Below the pieces are notes generated by a model. It made no database searches and was not told where the DNA came from. It worked only from the letters and a program-made list of their open reading frames with translations. A stretch of 8,933 nucleotides of DNA from JBDRKN01 sp043813955. GTDB taxonomy: Bacteria > Patescibacteriota > Patescibacteriia > Patescibacteriales > Patescibacteriaceae. The stretch is taken from assembly GCA_043813955.1 (NCBI GenBank), contig JBDRKN010000012.1:1-8933 (forward strand), read 5' to 3'. Positions within the stretch are counted from its first letter, which is position 1, and the number at the start of each line of letters is the position of its first letter. Below, in pieces: positions 5,588 to 8,933 of this stretch. Position numbers and translations under genes: made by a program.

Positions 5588-5614
5588 AAATCCCCCAAGG
5601 GGGATTTTTATTTT
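5588..5614. terminator. Terminator shared by the convergent 72-residue gene and ftsW
   Basis: A 9-bp stem, AAATCCCCC (5588-5596) with GGGGGATTT (5599-5607), followed on the plus strand by a T-rich tail to 5614. It lies 8 nt after the plus-strand stop, and its right arm abuts the ftsW stop codon (5608-5610). On the minus strand the tail is the weaker ATTTATT, so it may serve both genes but best the plus-strand one. Confidence 0.8.
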
Positions 5615-6765
5615 CCCTGCTTGCTGATATTTGCCAAAATCCCAATAGCAATCATTGTTGCTAACAATGATGATCCTCCCGCGCTTATAAACGGAAGTGG
5701 AACTCCTGTCATTGGCAGCAAATTAATGCTGCCTCCAATATTTAAAACAACCTGAACAGCCAGCCAGCTTACTATGCCAATGCTTAAATATTTTCCAAAA
5801 TTATCATCAACGCGCCTGGCTATTAAATAGCCTCTATAGAAAAGAACGAGAAAAAGAATTATTAATATAACACATAAAACAAATCCAAGCTCTTCGCCAA
5901 TAATTGAGAATATAAAATCATTATGCGCGTCAGGCAGGTACAAGAATTTCTGCCTGCTGGCGCCAAGGCCTCTGCCAAACAAACCGCCAGAGCCAACAGC
6001 AATCAAGCTCTGCCTGACCTGGTAGCATTCTAATTGTTCGCTTTCAGGACTAAAATTAGTATTAGCAACGCATTTAAAGCGAGCTTGCTGGTATTTATTC
6101 AAAGATACTAAGATTGCAAAAATCAAAACCCCTATTAACCCTAAAACCAAAATATGCTTGATTCTTCCTCCAGCTGCAAGATAAACAACAAATGAAGCGA
6201 TTGTGATGATAAACAAGGTCCCAAAGTCTGGCTGAAACATCATTAATACAGCTATGATGGCATAAACAATTACAAACGGGGTCATCTTTTTTTCTGCGCC
6301 TTTTTCTTTTTTTTCTCCCTGCTTGCCTGCAAACCAGGCTGATAAATAAATTAAGAATGTTAATTTAACAAATTCAGAAGGCTGCACACTTCTTCCAAAA
6401 ATTTCAATCCAGCTATCTGCCCTCTCGCTCTCTGCGGCTAATGACGGGATAAAGACTGCCAATAGCAGAATAATAGAGGCAAAAAGAGCAACCAAAGCAT
6501 ATTTTTTCAAATACTGGTAATTAAATTTAGAAAAAAACCAAAATGCAAGAATGCCAATACCAAGGGCAAACAGCTGATTTTTTAAAAAATAATAACTATT
6601 CCCTTCCATCTGGTAAGAAATAACTGAAGAAGCGCTGGACAGCATTATCAAGCCAATAACAATCAGAACAGCGACTGTTGCCAAAAGCACTTTGTCGCCC
6701 TCCTGCTGCTGAATTAAACGGATGAACAGCCTTTTAAAAATTTTCTTAAAACCATTTTTAGACAT
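5608..6765 (-). CDS. ftsW: Septal peptidoglycan glycosyltransferase FtsW (SEDS family)
   Basis: Polytopic membrane protein that polymerises lipid II at the division site with a class B penicillin-binding protein. The 385 residues and about ten hydrophobic segments fit the family. Key motifs, numbered from ATG 6765, are GRSVQPSEFVKL (about 124-135), FQPDFGT (177-183), the large extracellular loop with YQVRQSLIAVGSGGLFGRG (about 248-266), and PDAHNDFIFSIIGEELG (278-294), whose Asp283 matches the essential SEDS Asp. It ends with GVPLPFISAGGSS. Placement next to mraY and murG favours FtsW over RodA. ATG 6765 lies 2 nt after the mraY TGA; TTG 6771, which overlaps that stop, is an alternative. Either way translation is coupled, and no Shine-Dalgarno is seen. 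Two Cys (232, 247) flank the loop before YQ and might form a disulphide. Confidence 0.93.
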   Translation of the reverse strand: MSKNGFKKIFKRLFIRLIQQQEGDKVLLATVAVLIVIGLIMLSSASSVISYQMEGNSYYFLKNQLFALGIGILAFWFFSKFNYQYLKKYALVALFASIILLLAVFIPSLAAESERADSWIEIFGRSVQPSEFVKLTFLIYLSAWFAGKQGEKKEKGAEKKMTPFVIVYAIIAVLMMFQPDFGTLFIITIASFVVYLAAGGRIKHILVLGLIGVLIFAILVSLNKYQQARFKCVANTNFSPESEQLECYQVRQSLIAVGSGGLFGRGLGASRQKFLYLPDAHNDFIFSIIGEELGFVLCVILIILFLVLFYRGYLIARRVDDNFGKYLSIGIVSWLAVQVVLNIGGSINLLPMTGVPLPFISAGGSSLLATMIAIGILANISKQGK

Positions 6766-6767
6766 AA

Positions 6768-7817
6768 TCAAGCAATACGGTCAAGCAAAAACAAACACAA
6801 TCCAAGGGCAGAAGCAATGCCTCCTATGACCCAGAAACGCATCACAATTTTGTATTCAGGCCATCCTTTGGCTTCTAAATGATGATGGATCGGAGCTGAC
6901 AAAAAGATTTTCTTTCCACGAATTTTTTTAGACAGCATCTGAATAATTACTGACAATGATTCAATTACAAAAACAAATCCTATTACAATTAAAAATACAG
7001 CTGTATCAGTAAGCATAGCTATAATTCCAAGCGTAATGCCAAGGCTCATAGCGCCTGTATCGCCCATATAGAATCTGGCCGGCTTGATATTAAACCAGAG
7101 AAAAGCTAATAAAGCTCCTACAATCACAGCGCAGAATACAGCTAAGTCATATTTAGCCAAAGCAAAAGAAATCACAGCATAAGAAGAAAAGCATGTAAGC
7201 AAAACGCCTCCGGCTAATCCGTCTAATCCGTCTGTTTCATTAACAGAAAAAGCAGTCGCTACTAAAACAAATATAAATACTAAAATATACCACCACCCTA
7301 AGTTATAGCTTTGAAGAAAAGGTATGCTAAACTGGTCCCAATCAAGCTTAAAATAGAACCATAATGCGCCAATCAGCGCAATTAAGGCATAAATAATCAA
7401 TCTATGCCTAATTTTAAGGCCTCCTCCGCCAAATACGCCCTTGCCTTTAACATCCAGCCAATCGTCAAGCAGGCCTACAAGAGCTGAAGCAACCAATGCT
7501 CCTAGAGGGAGTAATGTTTCTGTACGGCTTAAAAAATTAAGATTTTGCCAAATTTCCCAGCTGCTCCATTGTGAAAGATAGTAAAAAGCTATGCAAAAGA
7601 ATGCTACAGTTACCCAGATTAAAACTCCGCCCATAGTTGGAGTGCCGCTCTTAGATGCATGCAGTTTTGAAAATATAGGCGTCTTGCCATTATTTCTAAT
7701 TTTCTTTCCAAGCTTATTCTTATACAAAATATTAGTCCAAAAAGGAGTCCACGCAATAGTAAAAATAAAAGCAAGCGTGCTTAAGAATAAAATCTTTACA
7801 ATAATAAAAACATCCAT
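6768..7817 (-). CDS. mraY: Phospho-N-acetylmuramoyl-pentapeptide-transferase MraY
   Basis: Integral membrane enzyme that transfers phospho-MurNAc-pentapeptide from UDP to undecaprenyl phosphate, giving lipid I. The 349 residues and about ten hydrophobic segments fit the family. Motifs, numbered from ATG 7817, are HASKSGTPTMGG (53-64), the Mg-binding D-D-W-L-D (118-122), NETDGLDGLAGG (193-204), FNIKPARFYMGDTGAMSLG (242-260) with catalytic-site Asp253, and APIHHHLEAKGW (308-319), the HHH box diagnostic of MraY. ATG 7817 begins MDVFIIVKILF, directly before the first membrane helix. It lies 1 nt after the TAG of the upstream gene, whereas the in-frame TTG at 7838 would overlap that gene. It ends in TGA, 2 nt before ftsW. 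murD, which normally follows mraY, is absent. Confidence 0.96.
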   Translation of the reverse strand: MDVFIIVKILFLSTLAFIFTIAWTPFWTNILYKNKLGKKIRNNGKTPIFSKLHASKSGTPTMGGVLIWVTVAFFCIAFYYLSQWSSWEIWQNLNFLSRTETLLPLGALVASALVGLLDDWLDVKGKGVFGGGGLKIRHRLIIYALIALIGALWFYFKLDWDQFSIPFLQSYNLGWWYILVFIFVLVATAFSVNETDGLDGLAGGVLLTCFSSYAVISFALAKYDLAVFCAVIVGALLAFLWFNIKPARFYMGDTGAMSLGITLGIIAMLTDTAVFLIVIGFVFVIESLSVIIQMLSKKIRGKKIFLSAPIHHHLEAKGWPEYKIVMRFWVIGGIASALGLCLFLLDRIA

Positions 7818-7818
7818 A

Positions 7819-8232
7819 CTAAAATTTAATATTAACAAAATTTATTAAGTAAATAGAATAAATAGCCAGGCCTAAAAAAACATGGCCAACCAAGGCATTT
7901 GATAATAACAAATGAACCAATAGCTTATCGCGCCTCATAACAACAAAGCTTATGATTAAATTAATCAAGAGCCAAATGCTGCCTATGGCAGGAATCCAGT
8001 AAATATTTACAGGGCTTCCAATATAGTCAATGCCAAAAATTATATTATAATGAAGTATAATTGTCTCCTGCTTTATATTGGAAGCAATAAGCCATGTAAG
8101 GAGCCAGATTATTAAATTAGATGCTAGTAAAAAAATAACATAGACTTTGATATAAAACAGGCTGAAATAATCAGACAGCCTATTCTTAAAGTCTGATTTT
8201 TTTAAATTAAATAACCCTAAAAATTTATCCAT
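7819..8232 (-). CDS. Small three-TM membrane protein co-translated with mraY
   Basis: This 137-residue protein has a cytoplasmic-looking basic N-terminus (1-27) and three hydrophobic segments at about 28-52, 77-99 and 104-133. Between TM1 and TM2 lies LHYNIIFGIDYIGSPVNIYW (60-79). I recall similar H-Y-N-I-x-F-G-I-D-x-x-G segments, followed by a Pro-Gly helix and an Asn-rich helix, from small unnamed membrane proteins of Parcubacteria-like genomes. That is memory, not a search. Its TAG stop is 1 nt from the mraY ATG, so the two are translationally coupled and it is the first gene of the mraY-ftsW operon. It could assist MraY or FtsW, or simply be a lineage-specific membrane protein. A -10 lies 18 nt before the ATG; no real Shine-Dalgarno is seen. 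Confidence 0.8.
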   Translation of the reverse strand: MDKFLGLFNLKKSDFKNRLSDYFSLFYIKVYVIFLLASNLIIWLLTWLIASNIKQETIILHYNIIFGIDYIGSPVNIYWIPAIGSIWLLINLIISFVVMRRDKLLVHLLLSNALVGHVFLGLAIYSIYLINFVNIKF

Positions 8233-8250
8233 AAAACAAAATTTACCCTA

Positions 8251-8256
8251 ATTATA
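8251..8256 (-). promoter_or_regulatory. Putative -10 of the membrane protein-mraY-ftsW operon
   Basis: A perfect TATAAT on the minus strand, 18 nt before ATG 8232. The transcription start would fall near 8244, giving a leader of about 12 nt. No clear -35 is visible (TAATAT at a 17-nt spacing). The sequence ATTATAAT reads as a -10 on both strands. Confidence 0.45.
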
Positions 8257-8282
8257 ATTTAGCATAATAAAAAATATTAGTA

Positions 8283-8306
8283 AATTCCACGCGCGTTTGC
8301 GGAATT
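8283..8306 (-). terminator. Possible terminator after mazF
   Basis: AATTCC (8283-8288) pairs with GGAATT (8301-8306), with a GC-rich loop that can add two more pairs. On the minus strand a T-rich run (TATTTTTTATT) begins about 8 nt after the stem rather than directly. It is the only hairpin between the mazF stop and the mraY operon promoter, so it is a reasonable but weak terminator. Confidence 0.4.
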
Positions 8307-8320
8307 AATACTGCCTAATA

Positions 8321-8692
8321 TTATTTTTTTCTAAAATCGCCAGCCATATCAAATATAATCTCTAAAGCTTGCTGAACTTGATTAAAGTCTTTTTGTTCTA
8401 TTTTTCCAAGTTTTTTTATTAATCTATTTTTATCTATAACTCTTACTTGATCAAGCTTAATTTTTAATACCTGCTTTAACCCGCTAGAAGAAGATATTTC
8501 TATCTTAACCTCAAACGGATAAATTTTATCTATTTTCTTAGTAGTAATCGGGGCTATAATAGTAGTTCTTCCATAATCGCTAGAAGCATTGGTTTGTAAA
8601 ATTAAACAAGGCCTTTCTCCTTTTTGTTCTGATCCTTTAGCTGGATTTAAATTAACTTTCCAAATTTCAAATTGATTTATTCTATTATGCAT
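8321..8692 (-). CDS. mazF: MazF/PemK-family endoribonuclease toxin
   Basis: This 123-residue toxin would cut single-stranded mRNA at a short specific sequence. MazF features are F-E-I-W-K-V-N-L at the start (8-15), then GSEQKGERPCLILQ with Arg27 (20-33), then TTIIAPITTK with Thr50 (43-52). Arg27 and Thr50 match the catalytic Arg and Thr of Bacillus subtilis MazF. LKIKLDQVRVIDKNRLIKKL supplies the usual central strand-turn motif, and the C-terminal helix Q-Q-A-L-E-I-I is also typical. ATG 8692 is preferred over the in-frame TTG at 8701. It overlaps the antitoxin by 8 nt (ATGCATAA), so toxin translation depends on that of the antitoxin. No Shine-Dalgarno is seen. The frame and key residues look intact, so it is probably active. 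Confidence 0.93.
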   Translation of the reverse strand: MHNRINQFEIWKVNLNPAKGSEQKGERPCLILQTNASSDYGRTTIIAPITTKKIDKIYPFEVKIEISSSSGLKQVLKIKLDQVRVIDKNRLIKKLGKIEQKDFNQVQQALEIIFDMAGDFRKK

Positions 8693-8924
8693 TTTTTTCA
8701 ATTAAAGCCAGATAATCAGAAAAGTCTGACATTGAATTTTCTAAGTCCTCTTTTGTTTGAGCTTTAAAGCCTGCTTCAATCTCTTTTCTTAAAATAAATT
8801 TTCTATATTTGCTTAAAATATCATCAATAACTTCAGAACGGGGCTTTTTTTCATTTTTAGAAATATTATCTAAAAATTTAAAATTATTTTTATCTATAGT
8901 AATAGATAATGCTTTTGAATTCAT
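8685..8924 (-). CDS. Ribbon-helix-helix antitoxin of the MazF pair
   Basis: This 79-residue protein has the layout of an RHH (CopG/MetJ-like) antitoxin: a strand ALSITIDKNNFKFLDNIS (5-22) entering helix 1, a KNEKKPRSEVIDDILSKY turn and helix 2 (23-40) with the common R-S-E-V-I motif, and then a charged, probably disordered C-terminal tail (45-79) that would wrap around MazF. RHH antitoxins pair with MazF in Bacillus subtilis (EndoAI), so the match is expected. As a dimer it probably represses its own operon. The start ATG (8922-8924) is 9 nt from the window edge, so the promoter and operator lie outside. Confidence 0.85.
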   Translation of the reverse strand: MNSKALSITIDKNNFKFLDNISKNEKKPRSEVIDDILSKYRKFILRKEIEAGFKAQTKEDLENSMSDFSDYLALIEKNA

Positions 8925-8933
8925 ATATTTATA

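Noticed and set aside
2505..6770. Possibility of a recoded UGA (Gracilibacteria/SR1 code)
   Set aside because: TGA ends murC and mraY exactly at the expected family C-termini, and no in-frame TGA is needed to read any core gene.

Overview
The window is an AT-rich bacterial chromosome segment of about 8.9 kb. Most genes lie on the minus strand and belong to a peptidoglycan-precursor (dcw-type) cluster. The shortened gene set, divergent but motif-complete Mur enzymes, a small three-TM membrane protein coupled to mraY, and several start codons with no Shine-Dalgarno sequence suggest a Candidate Phyla Radiation (Patescibacteria, Parcubacteria-like) organism. This placement is inference. TAA, TAG and TGA all serve as ordinary stops: murC and mraY end in TGA at the positions expected for their families. 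The Gly-UGA code of Gracilibacteria and Absconditabacteria is therefore unlikely.

Right to left along the minus strand: (1) 8321-8924, a ribbon-helix-helix antitoxin and MazF toxin pair. (2) 5608-8232, a tight operon of a small membrane protein, mraY (lipid I synthase) and ftsW (SEDS glycosyltransferase). (3) 5361-5579, a self-contained plus-strand gene of unknown function with its own strong Shine-Dalgarno sequence and terminator, inserted between ftsW and murG. (4) 3946-5326, murG (lipid II synthase) with variant substrate-binding motifs, followed by a small basic unknown protein. (5) 1570-3860, murC and murB overlapping by ATGA, with their own putative promoter downstream of an 11-bp hairpin. 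murD, expected between mraY and ftsW, and ddl/ftsQ/ftsA/ftsZ, expected after murB, are absent here.

The left 1.4 kb is accessory. It holds a plus-strand LPP20-like lipoprotein with a perfect consensus promoter (TTGACA, 17 nt, TATAAT). Upstream of it is a short unit of extended -10 promoter, compound hairpin and T7 tract, a candidate small RNA or attenuator. Next is a HicBA module with intact antitoxin and a toxin broken by a stop codon and a frameshift. At the left edge is the N-terminus of an HlyD/RND-type membrane-fusion protein.

MraY, MurG, MurC, MurB and FtsW form a chain: MurB makes UDP-MurNAc, MurC adds L-Ala, MraY links UDP-MurNAc-pentapeptide to the lipid carrier, MurG adds GlcNAc, and FtsW polymerises at the septum. 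A repeated regulatory theme is that several core genes have a -10 hexamer only 11-13 nt before the ATG and no Shine-Dalgarno, suggesting near-leaderless mRNAs. Three accessory or unknown genes instead carry clear Shine-Dalgarno sequences.
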